A DNA stretch of 64,000 bases from Diphasiastrum complanatum (GCA_029204225.1 CM055103.1:55299592-55363591), one strand, 5' to 3'; shown: positions 1 to 11,145, counted from the first letter of the stretch. Numbers and translations are program-made. Notes: generated by a model not told the origin, from the sequence alone.

Positions 1-352
1 GTTGGCATTTATTTTCAACCTTGCGAGTTATGAAATGAAACTACACTATGTAAAACTTGAGTATAATGGAACAGTAGGAACCATCATTTGATCCCTGTTT
101 GTGTAAGGCAAGTAGAATCTGAAAAGGCCAGGCCCATCAACATTAGAACTTGCTGCAGGACAAGCTACAGACATAGCGAATATAATCTGGTGATACCCAA
201 CTCGTCAAACAAATGCTTTAAAAAGTTAGTTGGACAATTATTACAATCTCTAGATGACACCGAACGCATTCCCCATCAGTATTTGGTAATTGATTATATC
301 CTGCCTCTAATGATTATTGGTGGAAGTAAAGTAAGCGAATTTGTTGTAATAT
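1..352. other. Unique flank left of block A1
   Basis: No homology to the corresponding flank of A2 is visible, and no recognisable domain or RNA gene. An open frame runs through most of it but its translation resembles nothing I know. The duplicated block begins sharply around base 353. Confidence 0.4.
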
Positions 353-747
353 GTCATATTTTTCTTGAATATATCAAACTTAAACCATCAAGAAGGTCAA
401 GAATGGGTCTCATATCCCCTACTACATCTGCTAGTGACCAAAACAGGATGCATCCTAACTAACAAGTTGGTATTGTTGCTAGCTCTCACTATTTGTCTCT
501 CAATTGAAATGCTATTTGCAAAGTTTATGTTCTCTTGATGGTCACACCCACTACTTCAGACAAAAGTGGTTTGTTGTGGCTTTGTATTCAGGGAATCTGA
601 AGGATGTAGAGGAACCACACCAATCCATCCCGAACTAAGTGACGAAACTCCACTTCGGTGACAATATTGTAGGGCACTACAACATCTTAGAACATTTTCA
701 ACCCTAATATCCAGGCTTCTTCAAAGCAAAATAATAAAAAATCATGG

Positions 748-1194
748 GAGAGAAACTAACTTTCCGTCTCCCACTCGGACCTTCTAGGAAACTACTCAGC
801 TTGACACTATAAGAACATATAGTTTCGAGGCTTTTTCTTTACAACACCGTGAAGAGTTCTTTCTCTTCTTACATGCTGAAAGTGCACCCTACGAGTTCAC
901 GGATCAACAAAGGGTCATCATAACGGTAAGCGTTTTTCCTCCTCTTACATTACTATCTCAGCGCTCTACTCTCATAATGATAGTTCTTTAATAGCCCCTA
1001 GCTATTGATGATGCTTGCTCATCACACAAAAGCATGAATGATGTTTTATGGTAGTGGTCCCCAGTGGTGGACATACTAAATGCCTTTGCTTAATAAAATG
1101 CAAGCACATCCTACCCAAAGGGTAGCGATGGAGGCTTCTTTCCATACATCTCTGAAAAAACATTTTGATGGCCACGCTGACATACTGCGCGGCC
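748..1194 (+). repeat. Direct repeat R1 (pseudo-LTR-like), A1
   Basis: About 445 bp that recur, at roughly 92% identity by eye, at 7561-8003 in the same orientation. The pair flanks a 6.4-kb interval containing the Penelope-like reverse transcriptase. Penelope-like elements often carry such direct pseudo-LTRs, so R1 and R2 may be theirs; this is inference. The repeats lack TG...CA ends and no primer binding site follows R1. I looked for a hammerhead ribozyme core (CTGANGA with GAAA), known in some Penelope-like pseudo-LTRs, and did not find one. Confidence 0.7.
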
Positions 1195-1237
1195 ATCAAA
1201 ATGTTTTAGGCCAAAAATTCCAAATTTGGCCTAAAAC
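1160..1237. other. Two adjacent perfect hairpins at the end of R1
   Basis: The first hairpin has 14-bp perfect arms, ACATTTTGATGGCC (1160-1173) and its reverse complement (1191-1204), around a 17-base loop. The second has 13-bp perfect arms, GTTTTAGGCCAAA (1203-1215) and its reverse complement (1225-1237), around a 9-base loop. The two share two bases, so they cannot both form fully. Both are conserved in A2 (33669-33746). The homologous end of R2 is too diverged to form them. Confidence 0.8.
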
Positions 1238-2177
1238 TAGCTAGGAAATGTTGACAGTTTTCATAGGGTCCTCTGGTTATGGACTAGGTTTGATCAAAGG
1301 CGCATCGAGATGGTTCGAATTTGTTCATGCAAATAATGGAATCAAAAGAAATAGAGATTTAGTGCGGCCAATTTGCAGACTTGTATTTCTTTTTCTGTAA
1401 GATAAGTCATCATAATTCAAAGGTTGATAGGAATAGGTGCAAGGAAATTAACAGAAGGAAGACTCCAGAGTTTCTAAGAGTGGATTTGTACTCAATGACT
1501 CTAGCAGGAACAAAAGGGACTTGGCAACTTTTGGATTGACAGAAATCAAAGGAGGAAAGGTCACCAATATCACAAATATCTTGAGAGAAGATCTCAAGGT
1601 GAGAGGCATTGTCTTCATTTTTCATAAGGTTTCCATTTATAGTGATATTTGGATGTTTGATCAAGTTCTGGCATGATTATGGATTGCATTGTTGATCAAA
1701 TCTTACTAACCTTTGTTTTGTGAGTTGAACTTGTGGATTAAAAGCATATTTCAAGTCTGTTGAAGATCAAAGGCTGAGAAGAAGCTATTTTGGATCAGAT
1801 CATCACATCTAATCATTTGTTGATTGTGAGGCTTGTCCATATTCAATACTAACAATGTTCTTTTCATTCTATTGTTGACAATCTCCATTTTTTGGATGAA
1901 CACTCTCCTTAAGTGGATGAACTTTCTCCTTAAGTGGATGACAAATGCTCTTTTGACTGAGTTTGTAATTCGCCTAAAGGCTAAGAAAAGCTCCTATTTG
2001 GATGAAAAATTTCCTTTTGGGTGAATATATTGTAAGCTCCATTGTGAAGAGCATATTGTAAAGATTGTCATCAATTTTGGCATAAATTTTGATGTACTTT
2101 GTTGAGCATGTAAGTAAATCTCCTTATGTTATTTGATTGGAGCATTTGCTGGAAGGTTTTAACCATGATGAAAATGT
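1238..2177. other. Unassigned sequence in block A
   Basis: No domain-like translation was found. A short imperfect repeat of a TGGATGAA-containing unit of about 22 bases occurs near 1890-1945. Open frames here are short and show no family resemblance. Confidence 0.4.
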
Positions 2178-2500
2178 GTTTTTAGGTTATTAACAGGTTG
2201 AGGAACATTTTTGTCTAAAGATATTCCAGGAAGCTAAAGTATCTTTCTTGTATTCTTTTGGCAAAAAGTGGGCTTTAATTTGTTTTTTAAAGCTATGCCA
2301 TGTAGATGCAGGTTCGTGATTTGATTTCATAGCTGCCCACCATAGTAATGCATAGTTATCTAGATGTAACGTTGTATATCGAATCTGGAATGATTAGAGT
2401 ATCTACTTTTCTCAAAGAAATTATCAAGATTTCAAATCCAAGCAAGCAAACTCTTTACATTGCTAGCATCTCCATCAAACTTAGAAACTTGTGATTAGAG
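2178..2500 (-). pseudogene. Retrotransposon gag fragment (minus strand), A1
   Basis: Read on the minus strand, two frames together give a retrotransposon gag (PF03732-like) signature. A KFDGDASN...LLAWI segment lies near 2395-2485. It is followed, after a frame change, by LHLDNYALLWWAAMKS, a TWHSFKKQIKAHFLP segment and ASWNIFRQK at about 2190-2375. The order (a LWW segment, then W-x-x-F-K-x-x-I-K-x-x-F) is typical of plant gag. A primer binding site lies upstream in the same orientation (2778-2790), so this is the 5' part of a minus-strand LTR element. In-frame stops and the frameshift mark it as dead. No protease or polymerase is recognisable downstream. Confidence 0.7.
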
Positions 2501-2777
2501 AAATGCCATTCTCCAAAAAGAAAGATAGAAGCTCGCATTTGCAAAGTGTTGTCTCTAAAATAAAAAGCAAGTTGGAGATCCAATTCTCAAGGATCTCCTA
2601 AATGGAGTCTATTAGCTCTAGTATTAAAGAGATATTGGAGAGAAAAAAGAAATTCGAGCAGAAGGGAAGTCTATTCGAACGCAAACATACAAAGTCCTGT
2701 GTATTGGAATTTGTTTCAAGAATGAACACACAAGGCCTTCACAACAATTTCACAAAGAAAGAAAAATAGTAGACCTT

Positions 2778-2790
2778 GGCTCTAATACCA
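2778..2790 (-). promoter_or_regulatory. Primer binding site (initiator tRNA-Met type)
   Basis: On the minus strand this reads TGGTATTAGAGCC, a common plant variant of the initiator-Met PBS. The gag fragment lies downstream on the same strand, so an LTR end is expected just to the right, near 2795. Confidence 0.65.
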
Positions 2791-2799
2791 AAACTATGA

Positions 2800-4423
2800 A
2801 CTCAAAGTGAAGGACTCCTAAATTCTAAAGTCCTGACCTAAACATTGTGTCTTAAAAAAAGAAACACTGATGAAAAAATTCGATAAAAACTCAAAGCTTA
2901 ACAAAGTAATTTCATCATTGACTTGCTAAGGGATCAAGATGGGGACCCCCTCCCCCCCCCCCCTTCAAAGAATTTTCTTTAAATTATGCAAGACAAACGG
3001 CCCAAGGCCAAATACATATATAGTGGTTTGGGTAAATGGATTCTTGAATCTTTACATTATTCAGATGTTAACAAATTTTGAATCTTAAAGAATGTTATTA
3101 AAATGAAAGTGGTTTCTTATGACATGCAAATGCTTAATGATCAAGAGTGGAGCATGCATAGTCATTAGGTGTGATGCCACGAAAATGTTAAATATTGAAT
3201 ATCAACATAAATATGGCATGATATACTCAAAAATGAAGATATGAGCTGGATAAGTATAAATCATGAAGAGGCCTAAGTCATTTTTCGGGAATATATCTCC
3301 TAAGTACTTGCCTTGTAATTAAGGACAAGACCTTTTAAAGGAAAAGACATTGTCTTGGACAACCTTTACTAGGTTGTCCATACGAAACGACTAGATATGA
3401 AAAGACATGATAAACTAGAGTAACTTTGACTCATAGTTAAGTATACCTCCTATGGTATAGGTGAACGTATTTTCAGTCTAATCGTTAACTAGACCCTTTC
3501 GCGGGAGCGACGCACCCGTTGTTTTAGAGGTGTGTTTGTTCGCCCCATAGAACATATATTGATCTCACACTTCAGTCTCGATCATCGAGAGAGAAGAGTT
3601 TATGCTTATGTAAGAGATTGAAGAAGTGAATAGAGTTCTGTGAGTTATTCTCTCTTATCTCTGTTCTCCGCACTGCTGAGTGTGAGTGATCTGGAGTCTG
3701 CTAACAATCTCTAACGCATTTCATGAATTTCTCTCTGATCAGACAGACGCTCTAGTGCATTACAGTCATTTGTTGTGTTTTCGTAAAACATGCTCTAAAG
3801 AACTGTCTTTAAACCATCCTATTCATCTGTCGCGAATACTTTCTTTTCGGCACTCGAATAACGACTATGTTTGGTACAGTCTAGCACGATCATTGAATAA
3901 AGCTATATGTATACATATGAGATGACAGTCCCTGTCTGAAGAATTAAGTCTTTGATCTGTCTTCCTGATTGGCATGACATAAGTTTCTAACGTATTCTAA
4001 AACTCTTGGTGTTCTTTAACCATTAAGTTGGACTTTAGTTGTCGAGGACTTCTGAGAAACAAACAGTTTGTGAACGCGATTAATTAATTGTCTGCACAGT
4101 CGTGAATACATCGAACAATTCTCGATTCTCTGTTGACACCTTAATCAGCCAGAGTGTAGTACCGCTGTACTACTCTGATAACATCTCATATGTAGAACGC
4201 GCTTCATCTAATTCGATAGAGGCCAGATTGTTGTTCTGAATTTATTAACACTACTCATCCCAAACATAAGTAATACTAGTTACTTTTTAATGTTTGTCGA
4301 CAACCAGAATAACACTCGAAACCACTTGCCATAATTGTACCAAAAATATAACTTTCTAACGTTGTCCTCTATGGGAACGACATTACTTACTATAAAATCT
4401 ATATTAACTCTGTTGGTATAGTA
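2800..4423. other. Probable LTR plus unassigned sequence, block A
   Basis: The part next to the minus-strand primer site should be its LTR, but I could not find the other boundary or a second copy. A C-rich tract sits near 2945-2963. The rest holds no convincing coding signal; an open frame near 3686-3925 has no recognisable domain. Confidence 0.35.
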
Positions 4424-4713
4424 CGACATTAGGCATTGGATGGCATGACATGCAAGAGTCAAGTCTGACATTCATGGACATAAGGCAATGGATGGTGTGA
4501 CATGCAAGTTTCAAATCAGACATGCATGGACATTAGACAAGGAATGATATGACATGCAAGCTTCAAATTTGACATGCATGGACATTAGGCAAGGAATGAT
4601 ATGACATGCAAGCTTCAAATTTGACATGCATGGCCATTAGGCTATGGACGGTGTGACATGCAAGTTTTAAATCAAACATGCATGGACATTGGGCAAGGAA
4701 TGGTATGTAAGTT
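4424..4713 (+). repeat. 52-bp tandem minisatellite
   Basis: About five and a half imperfect copies of a 52-bp unit containing GACATGCATGGACATTAGGC. Two adjacent central copies, from 4571 and 4623, fix the period at 52. A short (GA)n run follows at about 4722-4742. The same array is in A2 at 36932-37221. Confidence 0.9.
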
Positions 4714-4744
4714 TTAGAGATGAGAGAGAGAGAGAGAGAGAGGT

Positions 4745-5819
4745 GAAAGAGGTAAAAGAAAGTGAGTGTGAGTGTGTGGTTCCAAAAGGGTTCCAATCCA
4801 AGCTTGGTAGATCCTCCTTATGCCATAGCTCCAAGCTTCCTTCCAAGCACCTACACACATAGAAACAAGAACAAGAGGCAAAGTAAAAATGAAAAGGAGA
4901 TGAATAATGAGGGAGAGGGGCAAGTTACCCCTTTTATAGGGAAGGGGTAGGCTTGAGAAAGTGGGTGATGTGTCCAAAACAAGTGTGAGAGTTGTTAGGG
5001 AGACTCTAGGAGAAGTAGAGTGAGAGGGTGAGGTGTATAAGTGTGAGAGGGGTTTTTATCAATTGTTAATGCAAAAGGGAAAGAGTAGGAGGGCCCATTT
5101 CCTTAGGTGTCATATGGTTTATAAGCCATGTGGCAAAGTATGTAAGTTACATATTGATACGTATGGAAGGTAGGTAGCTTAACACTTAATGTTAGCCACT
5201 TTCGAGTTGTATTTTCTTGTTTTACAACATTGAGATTCCCCCAAGTGTATTCATTAGATGGGAAAGGCTTTGTATATGTCCATCTTATCTTTGCATAATT
5301 TTCATCAATTCCTAGGCCATTTTTTCTAGGGGTTGCCCATCCCCAATCATAGTGAGTGTGACACAAAGGGTGATCAGTCCTTTGGTTTCTTCTCCAATTT
5401 TTAAAAAAAATTGAGCCTTCTTAATAAACCTTTAGAAAAAGCCTTCTTCTGGTACTATCTTTAAGCTTTAAGAAGCTTCTTCAGTCCATTATTCAAACAC
5501 TCCTTTAAGTACGTGCACATACCCTTAAAGTAGAAGGTTAGGTGTCATAACATACCATTTAAATGGTTCATCATTAGATTCTACTTGTAGAATCTGCACA
5601 TCAAACTATTAGCATTGATCTACAGTTTTCATTTCTAGTATTCAAGTACTGATACCTACACAAACATTTCATCAATTGGAGTACCAAGCTCTAATGTTCA
5701 AATATGTTTCATACAAAAAGAATGGAAGATAGAATAGCCTTTATTCCGTTGTCATATTTGTCTGTACAATTTACAAAATTACAAAAAAAGAACATGCTAC
5801 TTTTTGTAGAAATGTCGCA
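4745..5819. other. Unassigned sequence, block A
   Basis: No domain-like translation, LTR boundary or RNA gene was recognised. It directly precedes the reverse-transcriptase remnant and may hold its degenerate N-terminal part. Confidence 0.35.
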
Positions 5820-7223
5820 TTGAGTTATATTAGAAAGGGTAAATGGCTTCATGGAAATACTAAAACTCTTTCTAAGAATAGGATTGCCAAGGACGAATTG
5901 CAATGGCTTACCAACTTTCTATACATTAATGGTTTAGATAAATCACAAGATAACCCATTTTTTATGTGTAAATTCTTTGCACGAAAATTGGCCATAAAAA
6001 GACTCAACAGTCTATATTTCACTCTGTTTCCCAATAATCATTCTAAGTACTCTGTCGAGGATTCCTTGTCACACATTATAGACATTACTACTAAATCTTT
6101 ACCAGAAATCTTCTTGGGAAACAATTCTCTACCGTACCTTCTCTGCAGCTTTAAAGCCCACAAAGTTTCATTTAGATGAATTACCGATGCTCATGATTGC
6201 CGTTTTACCAAGCTTGCCAAATTTCTTATAGGAGCTCTTGGTATGTTGTCACCATTCTCCATGGAAGGTGCAGGCCTTAAGGCGAATACATACAAGAGTA
6301 TCCCAAGAGCAAATACAGTTTCACACTGGCAATGGGAGTCATCTATGGATTTCTATCTAAATCTACCATCTTTGATTACCAATATAATGGTTGCACATTC
6401 CATACATGATCTTATTTATTATAAATGGAATCACATACCTGAAGTTTTCAAATGGTCATGGGCTAAAAAAACAATCACAAGAATGGCACACTCTTGATAT
6501 AGATCTACTATATCAATGGAATGATCTCCTGATTGATAATTGTATTGTCAAACTAGGGAACAAAACCTGAAGACAAGTACGTGGTATTCCTATGAGTTTT
6601 TCTTGTTCACCTACTTGGTGTAATTGGTATTTATCCTCCTTTGAAGCACAATTTATTAACAAACTTGCTAAACTGGGCCACACCTCTTTCATGAATATCT
6701 TTCGACACTCATTCATATACGGTTATGATATTTGCTTCATCAATAACACTAGTATCAAGCTCTTTATGGATAAAACATAGACGAGAACTCTTGAAAACCC
6801 ATTTTGGATCTATCCCTTGGACTTTCTAGAAATAGAAAGAAAAACATTTGAAGGTAAGAAGGCCAACTTTCTAGATATATCTATTGCCTTTGATCAAAAC
6901 TCTGGCCTTGTATGCCTCTCAAAATTTGATAAAAGAAGAGAACTACCCTTCTGTATTTACAATATATACATCTGGCTTCAAATAGACCGATCTATAATTC
7001 ATATAAGGTTATTGTTTTACAGGTCATTGTCACAATGTACTATTGTAACAAACAAGAGATGTTTATTAAAGAAGCTAGAATTTTGGTTGACGCTTTTCAA
7101 AAAAATGGATTTATGAGAGAAAAACTTTGTCTTATCATCAAAAATTTACTTATCTCTGAGTCCTTTCCAGGTTTGTCTTACTCTTTACCACATGATATTG
7201 ATTGTCTTCTGGTGGGCAGTTAG
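5820..7223 (+). pseudogene. Penelope-like reverse transcriptase remnant, A1
   Basis: A decayed reverse transcriptase read across three frame segments. Segment 5820-6497 carries YLLCSFKAHKVSFR followed, after a TGA in place of Trp, by ITDAHDCRFTKLAKFLIGAL. This fits the fingers motif of Penelope-like enzymes. SLITNI near 6385 sits where motif A is expected. After a frameshift near 6497 comes motif B, RQVRGIPMSFSCSP (about 6570-6612), then a degraded catalytic motif C, YGYDICFIN, where an R-Y-(I/V)-D-D sequence is expected. NPFWIYPLDFLEI and FDKRRELPF follow. A second frameshift near 7000 leads into a C-terminal helix region ending at 7223. No GIY-YIG endonuclease was seen. The reverse-transcriptase identity is firm; assignment to Penelope-like elements is from remembered motif patterns. 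Confidence 0.7.
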
Positions 7224-7250
7224 CTATCCCTTATGGGGAGCTAACTGCCC
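7214..7250. other. Stem-loop spanning the reverse-transcriptase stop codon
   Basis: Perfect 12-bp arms GGGCAGTTAGCT (7214-7225) and its reverse complement (7239-7250) enclose a 13-base loop that can pair a further CCC with GGG. The TAG ending the reverse-transcriptase frame (7221-7223) lies in the left arm. The same structure occurs in A2 (39722-39758). It could be a 3'-end recognition or processing structure of the element; that role is inferred. Confidence 0.75.
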
Positions 7251-7285
7251 CTGAAGGGATTCACTAACTGCGGGTTGGTTGGTGG

Positions 7286-7287
<2 letters not shown>

Positions 7288-7375
<88 letters not shown>
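7288..7375 (+). repeat. (CT)n microsatellite
   Basis: About 88 bp of pure CT, starting 38 bases after the stem-loop. The A2 counterpart is about 110 bp. Open frames that look like SLSLSL or ERERER repeats here are artefacts of the dinucleotide. Confidence 0.98.
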
Positions 7376-7377
<2 letters not shown>

Positions 7378-7560
7378 GGAAGCTCCTTCGTTCAGTTTTA
7401 CCCTGCTTCGCTACCAAACAAGTGCCTCTCCAAATATACAAGGTCCTTTAACATTCTACACTTGCATATGAAGGAGTTTTTTATTCTTAACTAAGTGGTT
7501 TTCCTACTTAAAATTCAAAAACATTTTATAAGACTTTTTAATGTTTAGATCCTAAATTGG

Positions 7561-8003
7561 AGGGAAATCAACTTTCCCTTTCCCACTCATACCTTCTAGG
7601 AAACCACTCAGCTTGACATTATAAGAACATATAGTTTCGAGGCCTTTTCTTTACAACACTGTGAAGAGTTCTTTCTCCTCTTACATGCTAAAAGTGCACC
7701 CTACCAGTTCATGGATCAACAAAGTGTCATCATAACGGTAAGCCTTTTTCTTCTTCTTACATTGCTATCTCAGCGCTCTACTCTCATAACGATAGTTCTT
7801 TAATAGCCCTTAGCTATCGATGATGCTTGCTCATCACACAAAAGCATGAATGAGTTTTTATGGTAGCGGTCCAGTGATGGACATACTAAGTGCCTTTGCT
7901 TAATAAAATGCAAGCACATCCTACCCAAAAGGTAGCGATGGAGGCTTCTTTCCTACATACATTTATGAAAAAACGTTCTGATGGCAGCACTGACATACTA
8001 GCC
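7561..8003 (+). repeat. Direct repeat R2 (pseudo-LTR-like), A1
   Basis: Second copy of the 0.45-kb repeat R1, same orientation, downstream of the reverse-transcriptase remnant and (CT)n tract. The hairpin-forming end of R1 is represented only by a diverged sequence here. Confidence 0.7.
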
Positions 8004-8870
8004 ACATGTATGTCTACTTATATCGTTTTTTACCTCTGAAATCTAGCATAGGGATGGCCCTATCCCTTGCAGATTTGTGGCTACAATTTTTTGTACTACA
8101 TGGCACATCTGTCTAGCAATGTGGACATCTTACTTTCTCTTTCATTCTTTGTGAATTTATCAAGTGAATCTTATCCATGAAACCCAGCAATGGGCAGATT
8201 GCCTCATCAACCAATTTTTTTTTGAAATCACACCTACTGTCCACCGACCCTGCTGGTAGATCATTCATTACCTTTACTCGAATTCTCTTTTGAAATAGTT
8301 TGATTTTAAATCAAACAAGAAAATTTTCACTTGTAAAATCCAATTTTAAATCTTAATGAAAAGGTAAGAAATTGAAAAATAATAAACGAACTTTCATCAT
8401 GTGGAGTTTATTGTAAAAAAAGAATTTGGGCTTTCATGTAAGATCTTGTTTTGAAATAAATTATTTTTGTTTTGTTTGCCTCAATTGATGTGCCATTGAT
8501 TGTGGTTTATTCTTCTGATTCTTATTTTCATTTTGCATATCAACATTAGTTGCAACCAAAATAGAAAGAAAACAACATGATTGGAAAATCCCTGAGTACA
8601 GTGCTAACAAACAAATTAACACCAAGTCTATTAGGCAAGCAACAATATTCTCAAATCAGATCCAAGATTAGCGAGTCCCTTATGAGTGAAGTCGAGATGT
8701 ATTAAAGAAGGGTATGCAAAATATCATTGGTATTCCTTACCATATCAATTGAGCTTATAATTCACAAGTTGGCAAATTGTCATATGATTCTAGCAACAAC
8801 ATGTTTGTAGATTTGAATCATTTATTGAGATATATTATAAAATTATATAGGATTACCTCTCTCTCTCTCA
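8004..8870. other. Unassigned sequence; deletion scar at 8857-8869
   Basis: No recognisable gene. At 8857 the sequence passes directly into 13 bases of CT. In A2 the same position continues for about 1.2 kb before a 122-bp (CT)n tract. A1 therefore appears to have lost that segment, with one breakpoint inside the microsatellite. Confidence 0.6.
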
Positions 8871-9314
8871 TGTACCATAATGGTACGCCCTTCAGTGATG
8901 GCCTCGCAAGGGGCATGACGCAGCATTGGAGTTATCGACATGTTTAGATGCCACGCATCACCATCCTAGGTGGTCACGTGTCGCCTGCAGGACTGTGCTT
9001 GATGGGACCCACTGTGCTATGCCTATATAGTGGTGGGTTTTCCCTCTTTCCATTGACTCAGTCTACCCGGGAGTTGGTGGATGGAGAGCACGTGCATGAG
9101 CCAGGATGTATCTCCAAGCCAGGAGATGTGTGCTAGGGAGAGCCGAGTGCGATGGCTAGTGGTATGGGACACCAGTTATCGTAGGAGGCTAGACTGGGCC
9201 TGATTATGTCGATTGCTCCGGGGCATGTGGGTGGGTTGGTTGTGTCCCTACGGTTGGGCGGTTACGGTGCATCGTCACTCGTATGGGGTGTGCGGAACCT
9301 TCAAGGCAGTAACA
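8871..9314 (+). mobile_element. Ty3/gypsy 5' LTR, A1
   Basis: A 444-bp LTR with TG start (TGTACCATAATGG) and CA end (GGCAGTAACA), immediately followed by a tRNA-Met primer binding site. A TATA-like element lies at 9024-9030. A gag of gypsy type follows about 1.4 kb downstream. No matching 3' LTR is present in the window apart from the duplicate in A2. Confidence 0.75.
9024..9030 (+). promoter_or_regulatory. TATA-like box in gypsy LTR
   Basis: TATATAG about 150 bases into the LTR, in the position expected for the U3 promoter of an LTR retrotransposon. Repeated in A2 at 42871-42877. Confidence 0.45.
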
Positions 9315-9316
9315 GT

Positions 9317-9328
9317 TGGTATCAGAGC
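9317..9328 (+). promoter_or_regulatory. Primer binding site (initiator tRNA-Met)
   Basis: TGGTATCAGAGC, the canonical plant initiator-tRNA-Met PBS, two bases after the LTR end at 9314. Confidence 0.9.
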
Positions 9329-9329
9329 A

Positions 9330-10760
9330 GCCGACTTCCTTTTGAGGTGCACTAGTTCCCTTATCTGCCTTTGCCTTTGGTATTCCTTATGGGATTGTGG
9401 CTAGTTGTGTTTAGTAGCCTTAGTTCAAATTTATTTTTTTAAAAAGGTGGAAATTTTGTTGTTAGAATTTAAATCTAGTTGGGTGATAACTAGTAACTTT
9501 CTTAACAATATTACCTTTAAAACTTATAGTACATTAAGTTTTTTGGTTTATTGGTAAAGAGGACTTGGTTTTGCTAAGTTTCTTTAAAACTAATGGTTTA
9601 AAAGAAACTTGTGAATTTTTGCATTTAACTTCAAAGTATGGTACCTTTCCTTTATAAGAGATCAGCTCTTTAATTAAGGTGAATTGAGAAGGGGAAAAAA
9701 ATTGAGAAAACTCGGGCCTGTGGTTGTGGACTTCTCTTACTCTGATCTGGGCCCAAAATCCCTCACTTTTATGGCTTTCTATTCCCTATCAGACCGTACT
9801 ATGGTCGTGTCAGACTATTAGTCAGTATGGATTTTGTATGGCACCTTCCTTTCTGAGGCAAGGCTGAGGTGACACTGAGGATAGGCAGGTAGTTTGCTTC
9901 CTTTTCAAATGAGTTAACTAATAACACAGAGAGGGACTTGGGCCGTACGTAGTCTGTGTTTTGGACTACGGGCCGTGAGTCATAATTAAGTAAAAGGGGG
10001 GGGAGAGTTACATCCCCCTTTTGTTTTTGCTTATGTTGCTGCGCAGACAGCCCGTTTCCTTTTTCAGGAGTAAAGTTGGGGAGGGGATATTCGTACCTCC
10101 CTCTGTACTATTGTCATTCAGATTTGACATTTGGAGAGAGGGGTGGTGCGATACCCTATGGCGCCCCTTTTGCAATGTTTTGGAAGCAAGGTTAATGAAA
10201 TACTTTGGAAGATAAACTCTAAGAGTTAAGTGGAAAACTTGTAAGATTCAACTTGATAAAAGCTTAAATCTATCACTATCAGTTGAAACCAAGCCAAAAC
10301 CTTTGGATGTCCTTTCTTGGTCGTACTTTTCTCCTCCTCCTCCTCTATACCTGCAAATCTCCCAAGGTAGGAGACAAGTTGTAGTACATTTGTGTGGGAG
10401 CTTAGAGAAAGGGCCTTAGTCAAATTTCATAACCCCTTGAGTTCCATGGGCCATGTGGCACCTTTTGGTGGCCCCACATGGTAGAAAAGGCCTAGAAGAG
10501 ACAAATGGGGCCTTTCTTGGGCCCCACTTGTCCTTTTTGCGCGAGGGTGGAGAGGAGCTTTGGGGAGGGGGTAAAGGAAGTACGTTCGCTTCCTTTCCCC
10601 TCATTCTCCCAAGTTGTTATAGAGTTTTATTGCTCTCAAGTTGCTTGCTCTCAAGTTGGTTACTTCTTGATGCCTTGTGCACTAGCTTTTTCCTTTTTGC
10701 GATTTTCACACCGTAGCTCTCCATTTTCCCTCTAGTTTTTTTCCATTTACTCCTTCATCC
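9330..10760 (+). other. Long gypsy leader, no gene seen
   Basis: The interval between primer site and gag start. It contains G- and C-rich runs but no recognisable coding domain. A leader of this length is compatible with plant gypsy elements. Confidence 0.4.
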
Positions 10761-11145
10761 ATGGACACCCCTATGGATGAGACTAGAGCTCCAAGTTCCG
10801 TTGGGACTGATATGGAGAACATGACGCATGCCATTAATTTGCTACAACAACAAATTGTGGACATGTGTTCAAAGCATGAACGGGTGGAGACTGAGATTCG
10901 GGCTATGTCCCAGTCTCGACAAGCTCTCCTAAACCCGATGTTTACTTCGGAATTTTTTACCGAGAAAAAAAGGAAAGACACAAGATGTGGTGTTAGCCTG
11001 GTTAGATCGATGGATGTCGCATTTCAACATGCATGATCTACCTCATAGCTCGCGTATTTCGATGGCCATCATGTTTTTACGCGGTAAGGCGTATTCTTGG
11101 TGGTAGGATCTTAAAGACCGATCTAGAGTATGGCTTTTCAAAGTT
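10761..11145 (+). pseudogene. Ty3/gypsy gag fragment, A1
   Basis: Translation begins at an ATG (MDTPMDE...) and reads through a short helical, Gln-rich region to about 10975. A frameshift near there is needed to continue into DVVLAWLDRWMSHFN, then ISMAIMFLRGKAYSWW and DLKDRSRVW. This is the N-terminal part of the retrotransposon gag domain (W-L-x-x-W, then L-x-G-x-A-x-x-W-W). A TAG interrupts it just after YSWW. Downstream the frame runs into an unrelated copia LTR relic, so the capsid C-terminus, zinc knuckle and polymerase are missing. It belongs to the LTR and primer site upstream. Confidence 0.75.

Noticed and set aside
748-1194. Hammerhead ribozyme in the pseudo-LTR-like repeat
   Set aside because: No CTGANGA core with matching GAAA and stems was found on either strand by eye.
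1833-2024. Small hydrophobic open frame (MSIFNTNN...) as a gene
   Set aside because: It covers a short local repeat, lacks a family match and lies beside dead retroelement sequence.
4563-4977. Minus-strand open frames with Leu/Ser runs over the minisatellite and (GA)n
   Set aside because: Low-complexity translation of repeats, no domain.
7279-7494. Open frames reading SLSLSL or ERERER around the CT tracts (also 39732-40001 and 42533-42788)
   Set aside because: Pure consequence of a (CT)n dinucleotide; length changes with the microsatellite.
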